A stretch of DNA of 64,000 nt. Source: Sipunculus nudus (Eukaryota; Annelida; Sipuncula; Golfingiida; Sipunculidae). The notes beneath the pieces were generated by a model. That model was not told the origin of the DNA. It worked only from the letters and a program-made list of their open reading frames with translations, and did not search any database. Where the stretch lies: NCBI GenBank assembly GCA_026874595.1, contig CM049317.1, forward strand, positions 56,084,118 to 56,148,117, in the 5' to 3' direction. The translations under genes were made by a program, and so were the position numbers. Of this stretch, positions 12,121-23,806 are shown one piece after another; the first letter of the stretch is position 1, and the number at the start of each line of letters is the position of its first letter.

Positions 12121-13535
12121 TAAGTCGTCAGACGAGACTGTGACCAGTGCTCCTCTGATTTGCCTGAGGTGTCCAGCAATATTGACAGATGTCCCATCAT
12201 ATTACCTGCTTGCCATACAATATGGTAAAAATCCTGGACTACTGAAAGATAGGCTCACAGCCTTCTCTGTAAGAACACTTAGGAAATGTCTTTCACAGCA
12301 GAATGCTTTTTTATGTATCCAGCACTATAAACCTGAATATGTCACTGTGCACAACAATTTTCAGTACCACTCAAGATCCGCATATATACTGTTCTGGTCT
12401 CTTACTGGACTTCACTTCTCAAAAACTGTAAATATGATTCCACTCAAATATCCATGAGAGAGATTCCACGTGGCCGTCTGCAGACACTGATATTCTAATC
12501 TCAGGAACATTTTCTCTCAGCTGATCAGACAATACCGGACCCTCCTCTAGACCTGTAACAAACTCCCAGACTACACCTTCTGGTGCGCTTATATAGGAGA
12601 TAGTGAAGTCCTTCCAGCATCTAAAGCTTATATACGCCTGCTGACGTCACCCATCCTAACCGCCGTTCAGCCTGTCGCTTCACACTATTATGTGGCCGGT
12701 CATTAATTGCATAAATACTAAAATGGACATGCCTCCAGAGAGCAAAACAACGGATAGAATCTAATATGCAAGTGCATTCCTTTGAAATCTACAGTAAACA
12801 ATGTTACTACAGGAACCGTCTAGACATGAACCATTTCCCACGGAATTATAACAATACTGAAACTGACATCAAATAAGACACCTGTGTTCTCTAAACTAAT
12901 TAAGTTACCATGCCAACATCAAAACTTGATACTCCATATCAATATAAAACGAATTATAGATACACATCATCTGGTTATACCACTTTTAATTGAATATGCA
13001 ATAAAATAACTAAGTCGTAGTTTTCAATGTTATTGAAGTGAAGTTGGTGCTCGAGCCGGTCACAACACCTGTCCGCACCGGCTGGCTCCCTTAACCAGAA
13101 GTTTGACAGTTAGAGTCTGTAATGGAAGGTCCGGGCATAAAGGAGAGTTCACACTGGATACAAATTACGCCAGTGTAGTGAGAAATGTGGAGAAAATTAC
13201 TGACCTTGGATGGGCCACTACAACCAACTCACCTGCTGGCCTCTCTCTCTCATATTTTATCTGTCATCCCCACCCCCCTTTTCCTTCTGATAATTTCTAT
13301 TTTCTCCCTAATTCTCGATTGAGAGATTGTCATTTAAAGATTAGGATGAAACAAGTGACCTATGACTTATAATCAACCCGTTATCGCTTTGTCGTTAGTT
13401 GAGCGGGTTTCCTTATTACCCTATTTCCTTGTGGCTACTGTGTTTATGGGTATTAGTCAGGGTATCGTTCGGTTTCAGGTATGGATTGTATTTGTCTTTA
13501 TTAAGGTGCATGTGATGTCCTAGAAGTCTATTGTT
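12121..13535. other. No gene recognised
   Basis: The plus frames 12140-12457 and 13103-13372 are open but lack motifs. The first probably overlaps the antisense of the tnp2-like remnant. No repeat array or inverted terminal pair was identified. Confidence 0.45.
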
Positions 13536-13536
13536 T

Positions 13537-13596
<60 letters not shown>
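13536..13596. repeat. (TA)n microsatellite
   Basis: TA repeat with a single 'tg' interruption near 13551, followed by a short (GA)n tail. Confidence 0.95.
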
Positions 13597-13598
<2 letters not shown>

Positions 13599-13795
13599 GA
13601 GAGAGAGAAATTTCTATACAGACCTGTTTACATACAATATCATAAGTTTTGATTTATATCCTTAATCCCAGGTAAACATTAGGAATGTTTTATACGTGAT
13701 ATAATTATATTAGGGCAGGTGTTAGTCACCATATATTTCAGCTATCAACAGCGAGGTGAAAAGACTGCGCTATGTTTTCTCCGTACGTAAAACTA

Positions 13796-13995
13796 TAATT
13801 GTATCCGCCAAAACAGAGTTATGCGGCTACCATGTTTTCAGCTGACTGCCGCCGCCGCTGCCGCCGCGTAGGTGTCTGGAGAACTCCTCCGTAACTACTG
13901 GGCGGAATTTTACGAAACCCGGGATTATGTTCGGGGCACATGCGAACTGCTGTGCCCCGATTTTGTTTTGACCTCTGACCAGCTTGAGGAACATA
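13796..13995 (+). mobile_element. F1 family, copy B (5' fragment)
   Basis: Starts TAATTGTATCCGCC and has the 5' hairpin region at 13801-13830, here with substitutions (GCGGCTAC instead of GCGGATAC). The GCC-rich stretch and 'gaactcctccg.aactactgg' follow. It ends near 'gacctctgacc', so only the first about 200 bp is present. Confidence 0.75.
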
Positions 13996-14059
13996 CGCGC
14001 TAACCAATACTTCTGCGATATGTGCTACCACGTGTGTCATGACAAAACTCCTGACTGTG

Positions 14060-15200
14060 TATGGTTGACATGTTTGGAATTTTGTTTCCCTTAGCTACAA
14101 CCCTGTCTTCATGCATAAGCAACAAATCTTGTCCACGCTTGAAACCCTGAATACTTTATGGTACCCCACCAACTTGTTCCCATTGTGCATATTGAAGCTC
14201 TGCTAGCCCAGGCGTCTCCGATTCAGAGACTATTTATTGGGCTGTCACATCAGTTTTCTCGTGAAGTTTAGAAATGTCCTGTGTTCGGGAATGTTCTAGT
14301 GAGGAGATATCTATAGTCAAAGTTGGTAAGTCTTCAGGGATCTCCATATACTGTGTCAGTGGATGTGCCAGTGAAGAGACAATTTCTGTGATCTCAGTGT
14401 CCTGTGTTGGAAGTTGTGCAGTTGAGGTGCTATCCAGAGCCAAAGTTGGGAAATCTTCTAGAGTATTATCATTTGTGACTGGTGCAGTGCTGACATCAAT
14501 ATGGTCCTCATCTAACTGGCCTTGTGCTGCTAAATCTTCAAGTTCAGCAATGTAGCTACTAGCAGCCTGATCAAAGACTGTTTTATAAGGGGAAGTGTCG
14601 GTTGCTGAAGATGTTTAAGTGTATATTAAATGCACAACAAACTTCAGTCCATTTCCCCAGCTGTCACCATTGCTCTCCATCCATTTCCCCAGTTTTGTTT
14701 GCAGGTCTCAGTTGCCCTTTCTACACATCTTTGGGACTCAGGATGCCGTGGCTGTCCGTGGATAATGACAAGGCCTGGCCAAGCAATGGTTAAGTTCTTG
14801 ATCACAGCAGCAACAAATGCTTCCCATTATGCAATTGCAGATTCCGGGGGCTCCAAACAGACAGAAAATTTGTGTTAGTTTCCCAGCAACTTCAGCAGCT
14901 TGTTTTGATTTGATATATTCGTATGAGGCAAGTCGAACAAGTCTTCCAAAAGATGCTGATTGCATCAAATTTGATCCAGGAGTAGTTTGAACTGACTTCA
15001 TTCCATGTCTTCTCATGGCTTGAATGCGCTACTCGTTCATGACAGCGACTGATTTTGTCAACATATCCTTAGTTTTAACTGGTCGTGCGGTCTTTTTGCA
15101 GTACATGGCTGTTTGGCTCCAACTCTTTCAAGTTTAAAGTGCTTATTGCACCAGAACTTGTAGGATGCACCATCTACACATTTTTTTCCTTTCTGTAGCT
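14060..15200 (-). pseudogene. Ginger/gypsy-type DDE integrase remnant
   Basis: The minus strand gives SKQAAEVAGKLTQIFCLFGAP, then after frameshifts an LQ.xNGK...FVAAVIKNL block, then HGQPRHPESQRCVERA, the glutamate-bearing strand of retroviral-type integrases. The layout fits the integrase of Ginger elements and their domesticated relatives. A later block TSPYKTVFDQ belongs to the core C-terminus. The Asp normally in 'QSDNG' reads as His, and at least two 1-nt shifts break the core. A clean frame over 14242-14590 then encodes an acidic Ser/Thr/Pro-rich tail with two imperfect 'P.DLPTL..D' repeats. The copy is dead. Confidence 0.65.
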
Positions 15201-15591
15201 ATAGAGCAGAGATTGACTTCTCATAATTGTCTTGACTCAATGTGAATTCTTTGACATTTTTCTTTCAGTTGTTGAACCTGTTGGTCTAAGAGAGAGAGAG
15301 AGTAGAACTCATATTCTTATCCAAAGCCATGATGAATTTTGATTTGTGTTCAAGCAAACACTCCTTATATACATACCTGAGCTCCTTGCAGACTTAACAG
15401 TTTGGTGTGAAGTCACTCAGGAATATCAAATTTTGTTATTGAATGTTATAGTCAACACACAACTAAGTTAGACTAATGATGTTTCACAAACTGAACTTCA
15501 AAACAAGGCACACAAACAGCTGTGAGTCTTAACTTGCTTCTCATACTTTCTTCACAACAAACTTACCCTGGAGCACTGAACAGTGACCTGA

Positions 15592-16361
15592 TAATTGTAT
15601 CCGCCAAAACAAAGTTTTGCCGATACTATGTTTTTGACTCGGTTCAGCCGCCGCCGCATTCGTTTCTGGAATATATTTCGGACACCACTGGACAGATTTT
15701 TCCGAAACTTTACACGATTATCGGATCACATGTAAACTGGTGCCAAAATGTTTTGCGTTGACCTCTGACCTTTCCTCTCTCTGTGTGTCTGTTTTGACAC
15801 ATTAACCCACATATCTTCGGACTTGTTCGACCTATCTGGAATTTTTTTTATACAAATGTAGCCATTAGATAGGTTTATAACATACAGAAAAAAAAATGGT
15901 TGCGCCACCTTCAACCATTTTTGCACAGCATCCATCTGTTCATCTGCCTTGGGATAAAATCACTCATATCTCTGCAGTGAATGGACTTATCCACCTGAAA
16001 TTTTGGATGTGTTTTCATCCTGGATAGCTTTCTTGATTTTATGACAGGTGACGCCACCTACATCTAAGTTCAGGCTGTAGACATCCAGGCCTATATCTCA
16101 GGGTTTGACGTATCCTCCCGAAATTTTGCATGTATATAGATCTCACATAGCTCTTTATTATATGCAAAACTGGTGGTGCCACCTGCAACCATTTTTGCAC
16201 AGTGTCCGTCCTACATACACATTTCGGCTGCAGACATCCATGCTAATATGCAACACCCCTCTCTCTATTTCCACTAGCCACTCAATCCATGCCTCACTTC
16301 ACCCATCCCACTCTGGTTTGGGCGGGTACATGCAGTCAATTGTCGACTACCTGTATTCTAG
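15592..16361 (+). mobile_element. F1 family, copy C (complete, shorter)
   Basis: Starts TAATTGTATCCGCC with the 5' hairpin at 15597-15626, then the GCC tract and the units seen in copy A. It ends 'ggcgggtacatgcagtcaattgtcgactacctgtattctag', with CTAG|T at 16358-16361. About 150 bp shorter than copy A through loss of interior units. Its palindrome positions are mutated (gttgcgccacc, ggtgacgccacc). Confidence 0.7.
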
Positions 16362-16539
16362 TTTATATCTGTTACAAACTGATCCTCAAAGCAATATCCA
16401 CAGACAACTGTAGGTTTAATCTGTCAGTAACACAGTTCTTCACACTTTCTCACAACAAACACAGAGTTTCAGTCAACCATGACTATTAATTTAGATTATG
16501 CGGTCATAAGAACTTGCAGTAAACTATCAGATAAATATA

Positions 16540-17105
16540 AATTCTGCCATACTAATAATATTAAAAACTTATTAAAAACACAAATCATAACCGTTAGACC
16601 TAGAAACTTCTAACTGTACATCAAAGGAGGTCTCAGGCAATTCTCCTTAAATACCTGAAATTAGATCATCATGACTTTTTTGCAAACTAAATGCTTAAAA
16701 CATGATTTTGAGCATCCGCTAGGCCTAGAATCTTCTAAAATGACATTAAGGGAGGTCCTTGGTAAATCTGCATTTAAACCTGTGAACTATGGGCCAAAAA
16801 CATTATTTTACTAACCTGAAAATTAGATGGGTACAAATGGTATCTGCTTACCCTTGAATGTTCTGTGTAATATTCAGGAAAGTCTTTAGCAATCTCAATG
16901 GTAGCCTGAAATTAGGTTATGGTGACCTATATGGTGCATGCTACTTGCTAAAACATCTTGGGCAATCTCCATGTAACCTATATTACTGGACAAAATTATT
17001 TTAAGCACCCAGACAGTCAGATAGAAAAAAAAACTTGACTGTTGAATCTAGAATGTTCGGTCTTGACATCTAGGGATGTCCTTCAAAAGTGTGCATGGTT
17101 TATTT
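16540..17105 (+). repeat. F3-type internal units
   Basis: Three to four diverged units contain 'cctagaa.cttcta', 'aaaggaggtc..aggcaa' and 'cctgaaattag'. The same units make up the interior of the F3 element at 44871-46400. No ends are visible, so this is a fragment. Confidence 0.55.
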
Positions 17106-17313
17106 TAGCTCAGCTGACTGCATACAAAAAGTAGTATATCATGGGAATGGCTGGACATATTATCATGACACTTGTACTTTTTGTTGATTTTGAAGAACTT
17201 TAATAGCTTGTTGAATATAAATACCACCTACAAAACTTGGCATTCAGATGATAAAATTCCTGTTGTGAATGTTTTCTTAGTCAGCTGAGCGTCATGACCA
17301 ATGGATCACTAAT
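17106..17313 (+). mobile_element. F3 family, 208-bp miniature copy
   Basis: Opens TAGCTCAGCTGACTG and closes with AGTCAGCTGAGCGTCATGACC followed by 'aatggatcactaatt'. The ends form a 12-bp inverted repeat (CTCAGCTGACTG/AGTCAGCTGAG), and the 3' GACC/GGTC hairpin of the long copy is retained with a mismatch. The interior is non-coding. It is a deletion derivative of the 1.5-kb element at 44871-46400. Confidence 0.7.
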
Positions 17314-18109
17314 TTTATATCTTACACTTCAGTTCGACTAGGAAGATCAAATCCTCTAGTATATTTCCAGATTCCATGCGCATGTCCCCTAGTTTTTGCT
17401 CGAATAGCCCTGTCGGTTTTTGTTTGGGCAATGTTGTCGGACAGCATTGTAAAGTGTTTCCCTGCTTCTTTTTTTATTTCAGCTGCAAAACTTTGGACCA
17501 TATAGCTGATGAAGCGGTGAGAAAGAATTTGGCCAGTTGGTTACGTTTGTATTTTTCTTTAGGAAAACCGCTGAACTGAGCCTAGTTACTGGCTTCTAGT
17601 CCGATACACTTCCATAATTAAATGAGACTTATCAGTTGAAGTTTGATGAGAATCCTGAAGTCTTTTTCATCAAGTGGTCTACGTTCTTGCCTAGCTTTAA
17701 GCAAAGTATCAGTTACCTATATGAAAGGGCACATACCTTTCACAAGTCCTGTTTTGTACCTTTTGCATTCTGTTGTATCACAATTTTGTGTCATTTCTTA
17801 GTTTTGTCCAAATCTCTTGACTGACTCTTGGTACTGTAAGGTAAGTAACATTTCCTGGAATAAGAGTGCTTTTAAGCTTCTCTTTCGCAGTGGTGTCCAT
17901 TGTTGTTGGCCGGCATACCTTATTTAACAAGTCAGCTAGTTCTTGTGTTACGTCAGATCCAACCGTTTCTTGTTTTTGAATTGCTGATTAAATCAGATCA
18001 AGAAAATCCATTTCATCCTTATCTCAATTACTGTCATTGTGGTTGTGTTGAAGTAGTTCTTCAATGTCCGCTTGATGATCATTTGTCCGCTTGATGATCA
18101 TTTCCATCT

Positions 18110-18810
18110 GAAGGTCCCATGTTGTTTTGGACCACCTATGCCACGGAAGTGCGGTCTTGTTCCCCGGATATTTAAGGCAAGATTTAGGGAAACTATTTTT
18201 GAATGGGTATCTTTGTCATGCATCCCAGCATCACAGATACATCATAATTTGTCAATTTGTCAATGCCTGTCCTGTCTCCTGTAAAGAGCCTATGCTCAAT
18301 GACTGCTTATTCAAGAATGCTTCCATGTGCCCTCTGTCAAATTATCACACTGAACACAACCTCTCCTGTATCATACTATTACCCTGTAGATGGCAGCACA
18401 AGGAACACAACCAGCAAAAGCTCTCCTGTGTCAGACAATTTCTATGTAGATGGCAGCAAAAGCAACACAACCTCTCCTCTATCAGACTATTTCCCTGTAG
18501 TTAGCAGCACAAATATCACAACCAGCACAACCTCTCCTCTATCATATTATTTCCCTGTAGAGGGCAGCAACAGCAACACAACCTCTTCTCTGTTATACTA
18601 TTTCCCTGTAGATGGCAGCACAAGGAACACAGCCAGCAAACCTCTCCTCTGTCAGACTATTTCCATGTAGATGGTATCACCAGCAACACAACCAGCACAA
18701 CCTCTCCTCTATCAGACCCTGTAGATGGCAGCACAAGCAACACAACCAGCACAACCTCTTCTCTATCATACTATAATCCTGTAGAGGGCAGCACAAGTAA
18801 CACATTTACT
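18110..18810 (+). repeat. Left arm of a long inverted repeat, with minisatellite
   Basis: The outer part (18135-18260: 'gccacggaagtgcggtc', 'caagatttagg', 'catcccagcatcaca') recurs inverted at 20690-20880. Inside are about eight tandem units ('ctctcctctatcagactatt' + 'tccctgtagatggcagcac'). Units are 51 or 60 bp long, differing by the 9-bp block 'aaccagcac'. The plus frame 18257-18670 is a Ser/Thr/Asn-rich translation of this array. Confidence 0.75.
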
Positions 18811-20464
18811 GATCATAGCAGACTTTTGATTCGCTCAAATAAGAGATTGTTGCAGGTTGACAAAAATGATGGAATGATTAAACAAGTGCTCTCATGTTCT
18901 ATATTCAAAATACGCAAAAACATTGAATCTATATTATTCAACCTGGATCCACATACAATTTTCACATGAATCTATATAGATTTGTATTATACTGTATGGA
19001 TCTATATACAGAAAGGCATCAGGATCTCCTCTAACAATTTTCACAAAGGAAAAGTTGTCCTTGATTTTCTTAAAATGTGCCATTGACATTCCTAAACATC
19101 AGGCATGATACCACTGGCTGCATTTATTACATGCAATCCAAGGATCATCAATATTTTTATATTTCCCTAAAGGGGGGGGGGGGAAATATAAGTTGCCAAG
19201 TAAACAACTGATAACATGTCAACACTGATTTTTTTTATATTTATTACCTTGTTGATTTCTATAAGTAAAGCAAATTTTCATATGCATTTAATATTCGCAA
19301 ATTTTGACTTGCAATGACCTCTCAAATTTTATAAGATACTTACACTTCTTTCTTTTAGTCTCCTTTTTGGTCGGTTTCCCTGCACTGTTGCCTGAATTTC
19401 TACTTTTACTGTAAAAGCATATGTTTTGAAAATTAACATCAATAGTAACAAACAACAAACACCATTCCGCAAAAAAGCAAGGTTGCAGTAGGTTGGCAAA
19501 TATTGTTTTAAGAATGATTAAGCAGGATTATAACAAATATTAGCATAATGTGATGGACGTTACCGAGAGTTTTATGTAATATGCAGGCTAACTGGAGAGA
19601 GAAAAAAAAATCATCATCACAATGATTAAGTTTTACATTTTTATTTTGTGAAAATTAAGAGTAACTATCAATGTTTTTATTGTTAAATATAACAATATAA
19701 TTTTTAAAAAATTCAGCCCCTGTCAGATTTTTTACTAAAAGAGCATTCTTGTTCATGGTTCAATCAGATAATAATAGTGAAAACAATGGTCTTTACCTGT
19801 GAATGATCTTGGTGCCACAGGAATCAGTTTTTCGAGCACAGCATTAGCCTGGAAAAGGAAAATGTTTGATTATATATTTTGAAAGTCATTTAATTCATTT
19901 CATTATTGACATTTTTCTTTATACTCATTAATGATGCCATCATAAGAAATGGTGTTACTCATAATAACTTTATAATAATAAATAAGATAAAAACAACTTT
20001 AAATGACTCTCACCTGTGGTACATAGTGGTCAGTGCTGACAAGTGATGTGTTTCACAGTCACGGGCTTGGTTGTCTTTTGAATAAATGAGAACTTTTTCT
20101 ATTTATGCTATCATCTTGTTTTCCATATTTAACAACTGTTGGCAACAAAAATCAACAGTGTAACATGTTGCCCTGTTGTCATATTCTGCAATGGTTAATG
20201 ATAAATATATGTGGTGCACAACAATGAAATGGTGAAAAGGTGGTAAAAAAATGTTCATTCAGAATCTTACCTATTTCGGTTTCTTTCTGTCCTTATGCTC
20301 CCTAGCAGTAGAACATTCCTAAAAAAGATGGCACACTGAGATGTGTTATTCAGTCCAAGTAGTCAACAGATCAGAATATAACATTTACAGTGTAGCTTCC
20401 ATACATGGTTTATACACACATAGTTTCTTATATATATTTTATCAGTTTAATAATATTTTAGCAT
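18811..20464. other. Interior of the long inverted-repeat element; non-coding
   Basis: AT-rich, without an open frame of note. A poly-G tract lies at 19172-19183. Nothing transposase-like was seen, so if this is one mobile element it is non-autonomous. Confidence 0.4.
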
Positions 20465-20890
20465 CTTATGTTGCTTGTGCTGCCCTCTACAGGGGAATAG
20501 TCTGATAGAGGTGAGGTTGTGTTGCTTGTGCTGCCATCTATAGGGAAATAGTCTGACAGAGTAGAGGTTGTGCTGGTTGTGATGTTTATTTTGACAAAAG
20601 TGTTGCGGGTACATAGTTTTCGGGGTACGGAATGAGAGGGTTTAAAGTTCCTTTAAATTGAAGTAAAACAGTGTCCTTCACAAATTTGTTTCAGAGAACA
20701 TTGAGGACAAATGCTGATCTACTTCCATTATAAGTATTAGATTTGTGATGCTGGGATGCATCACAAAATATACCCATTTAAAGAAGGTGTCCCTAAATCT
20801 TGCCATGTATAGCCCCGGAAGTGCCCTCTTGTGACCTATTTTTCCAGCGATTCCACCAGAATTATGGTAGGTCATTTCGACTTTTAACAA
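20465..20890 (-). repeat. Right arm of the long inverted repeat
   Basis: Read on the minus strand it repeats the left-arm order: 'gcacttccggggc', 'caagatttaggga', 'catcccagcatcaca', then two minisatellite units ending 'gtagagggcagcacaagcaac'. It has two units where the left arm has about eight. Confidence 0.75.
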
Positions 20891-21557
20891 GGATATTTCA
20901 GCTCGCATTCTTTTAATTGTATCTGGCAGGGCTCAGTGCTTAGCATCTGTAGAATCTTTAAAACATTGGAAGGCCGCGATTATACAGCTTTTGTGCCTTG
21001 GTCAAACCTCGTATTTTCAACATGGTGTCGCGAATTGTTTACCGATCTATGCGCCATTGTTTGGGGTTTGTCTGTTGTATTCTGTGCCATTTGGCTGCTC
21101 ATCGAGCTTGCGTCTTTTTCATGTCTGCCGCATAAGGAGCCCTTGTCCTGTTTTGAATCCATTTTGGAGCTGGGTACTAGTCAAAAAGAGGTCTAAGTAT
21201 AACAGTCCTTCCACTGGGTTCATAATAAAGGAGAAGTGTCCTCTCTCTTCCATCAAACAAACAATATCCAAAGACCAAATTGGTGAACCGGTTTACTATG
21301 GATAACAAATGGAGCCACCATAGAACCCGGGCTTCAGAGCAAATGTAGGATCACTCACGCACTGTCTCGACGAGGTTATGAGTGTATACGGACGGAGGTT
21401 ATGATGTTTAGAATTTATGTACCGGTAATGGAGGAGAGTGTTAGTGGCAGATAAAGATAAGTGGCAAAATTAAGATGCAAGTAGCAGTATCCTATGGTTG
21501 TTGAGCTGAAGCCCACGTTCTATAACTGTACCTAACAAATAGACAACGTTTATGGCG

Positions 21558-22212
21558 TGTTGCCATTACGAATTTTGGTGACGGAATCCCTTTCTATTAC
21601 AATGGAATAAAATAACGTGATATTTACAATGCAGAGACGAGACATATTTTAAGAGATACAATATTCGAATGCAAAGGGGTTACAAGCAGATGAACAGAGT
21701 TATATCATTAGACAAACGCACTATAATACAAAGTACTGTGGATACTCTTGTGAAAAAAATATGAGGCTGGATAGAGTACTGTAATACGGGAATGAATATT
21801 ATAAAATGAATGAATTACGCGATTGACACACAAACATTAATATTTGTAATTACCTTGTACAAAATTATGAACATGAATAGTACGTTATGAATATCGTATG
21901 CAATGAAGGCAGTGCTTACCTGTGAATAACAAATAGACAACGTTTATGGCGTGGTGGCGGAATGGCGCAAAAATGAAGAGTATTTAAGTCGTTTTGGCGG
22001 CAGAGTCAGGTGTCAGGTGCAGTGTGACGTGTGCATATTAAATAAGGGAACTTAACCCTATAAGGAAAATATATGCAAACGGCAAATTAACGACTAGTGT
22101 TTCCCCCTGTTGGATATCATAGACACTAAAATGAACTTAAAGACTATTAATGGGATGCCCTCTATTGGGCGTCACTTACACTATCTGAGTATACACATGA
22201 GTCTGTTGCACA
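21558..22212 (-). repeat. Probable 3' LTR of a minus-strand LTR retrotransposon
   Basis: On the minus strand a purine tract (acaggggggag, a good polypurine tract) runs into TGTGCAACAG at 22212, and the proposed LTR ends ...GGCAACA at 21558, giving TG...CA ends with a short inverted match. A pol-tail-like frame lies upstream at 22600-22950. No second LTR is in the window. A 26-bp motif that begins just outside the proposed end (21534-21559) recurs inside (21928-21953), so the downstream boundary is uncertain. Confidence 0.45.
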
Positions 22213-22599
22213 CTCCCCCCTGTTTGCAATTGGCGTCCAGACAATTTTAACACAGGTATTGCACACCAAATCGCGAATGTGCATACACATGGAAATAGAA
22301 TATCAAAGATTGTAGAACAAAGATTAATTATCTTTGTACGATAATATCAATGTGTTTCCCTGGGTATTAGAGACCACCAGGGGAATCATTCATGATACAA
22401 ATATAACAGGTAAGTTTATAATTTAAGTTTACTCTTATGATTTTAGGTGATTGCGCAGTTGAATGCGTGTCATAAGGTAACTGACTAACGGACAAGCATT
22501 AAAATTCTTTTAAAACTATCAGTTATAACACCTATCAGTGATAACCATAATTAATAGGTTGATACCTTTATATCGCCCATTATCATATTAGTTTATTTA

Positions 22600-22960
22600 C
22601 GTACAATATCATCATTTGTTTCATCTGAACTCAGGTGAGCAGGAGGTCTTCGTTGTCGTTGTGGTCTGCCTAAGTTTTGTCGAATACCATCTGAAGTCTC
22701 GGACGGAATGTGTTCCTGAGCAGATACATTCTGTTCAGCCTCACTGGGTTCTGGTTCTGATGAAACAGGCTCCAGTGGTATTCGGAATGTTCGACTGAGG
22801 AACATCGACATCTGATGGTGACATAGGCTCGGATACGTCTGATAAAAATTCCTCTGGAGCAGATTTCGGTGTTATGCTTATCTCGAGACCCTGGTCAACT
22901 TCACTTTCATCAGGACTGGCAGAATCCATTCTCCTTCCGTCTGAACCCGCTACTTAGAGA
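22600..22960 (-). pseudogene. Probable LTR-retrotransposon pol C-terminal tail
   Basis: Two minus frames overlapping by a frameshift (22741-22929 and 22593-22811) encode an acidic Ser/Pro/Glu-rich stretch ending in GRPQRQRRPPAHL. A basic 'RP.R.RR.P..L' motif after an acidic linker is common at the end of gypsy-type integrases. About 390 bp of non-coding sequence then leads to the polypurine tract at about 22214. No catalytic motif is present, so the family is not fixed. Confidence 0.45.
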
Positions 22961-23421
22961 ATCTTCAATTTATTCGTGGTCGATCAGTTCTTGGCCCTCC
23001 TGCGAGTCAACAGATTTTCCTGCATTTGGAAGTCACGACTATCATGCGGATTCGGACGATCCTTGGACCAAAATAGCACTGATGTAGGATTAGCCAAGAA
23101 ACAAAGCTGTTTTCTATGCAAATTTACAATGAACGGAAGAAAATATTATTACTCTTGTTTGTCCAAATAAATGATTGTAATCACTAAGAATGTCGACTGT
23201 CGAAAGAGACGTGTGAATTGGTCGGATAAAAAGCCTTGAATTATCTCCCTAAAACTTACCTTCATGGGAACTGGAAATGCATTGCCTCATGGGAATAGTA
23301 GACTTGCGCTTTCACGTGATCTCTCGCAAGACGAGAGGGGAGACAGAATTAATACTCTTGCGCAGTACGCCCTTGAGTCCGATCGTACGGAGCCCTGGAG
23401 ACGACATGGTGAAAAATATTT

Positions 23422-23551
23422 ATTAATTCGTGCGCACGAATTACTAATTCGTGCGCACGAATTACTCGGTGTGAAAAAATAAATTTCCAAGGTGGAATAA
23501 ATATTTATTAATTCGTGCGCACGAATTACTAGTCCGTGCACACGAATTACT
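23422..23551 (+). repeat. Palindrome array, left (4 units)
   Basis: Four copies of the perfect 18-bp palindrome AATTCGTGCGCACGAATT (the last diverged), in pairs 21 bp apart. A spacer with 'ggtgtgaaaaa' and 'ccaaggtgg' separates the pairs. The overlapping frames rich in 'RAHELLI' or 'SCARISN' are translations of the repeat. Confidence 0.9.
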
Positions 23552-23744
23552 AGGTGTGAAAAATATATTTGCAAGGTGGGGAAATATTTATTTCAATAGG
23601 ATAACAAAGTAGCCGATAAGGCTAATGCAACAGCTCTCCTGTATCTAAATTAAAAGAAAGTGAAAAATTAAAATGAATATATATATGTATATATAAATGA
23701 TCAGATTAGAAAAGTGCACATATATTCACACATATATTCACACA

Positions 23745-23746
<2 letters not shown>

Positions 23747-23803
<57 letters not shown>
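23747..23803. repeat. (AT)n microsatellite, left of a Tigger insertion
   Basis: AT repeat ending exactly at the left end of the Tigger-like element. The array resumes after its right end at 25050. Confidence 0.95.

Positions 23804-23806
<3 letters not shown>

Noticed and set aside
18257-18670. 137-codon Ser/Thr/Asn-rich frame with many N-glycosylation-like triplets, resembling a repeat-bearing secreted protein
   Set aside because: It is a translation of the minisatellite, whose units differ by multiples of 3 bp. There is no signal peptide or splice site, and the mirrored right arm has no matching frame.
23287-23574. Frames rich in 'RAHELLI' and 'SCARISN' repeats (also 26444-26765)
   Set aside because: The 18-bp palindrome reads open on both strands. 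The peptides simply reflect the repeat.
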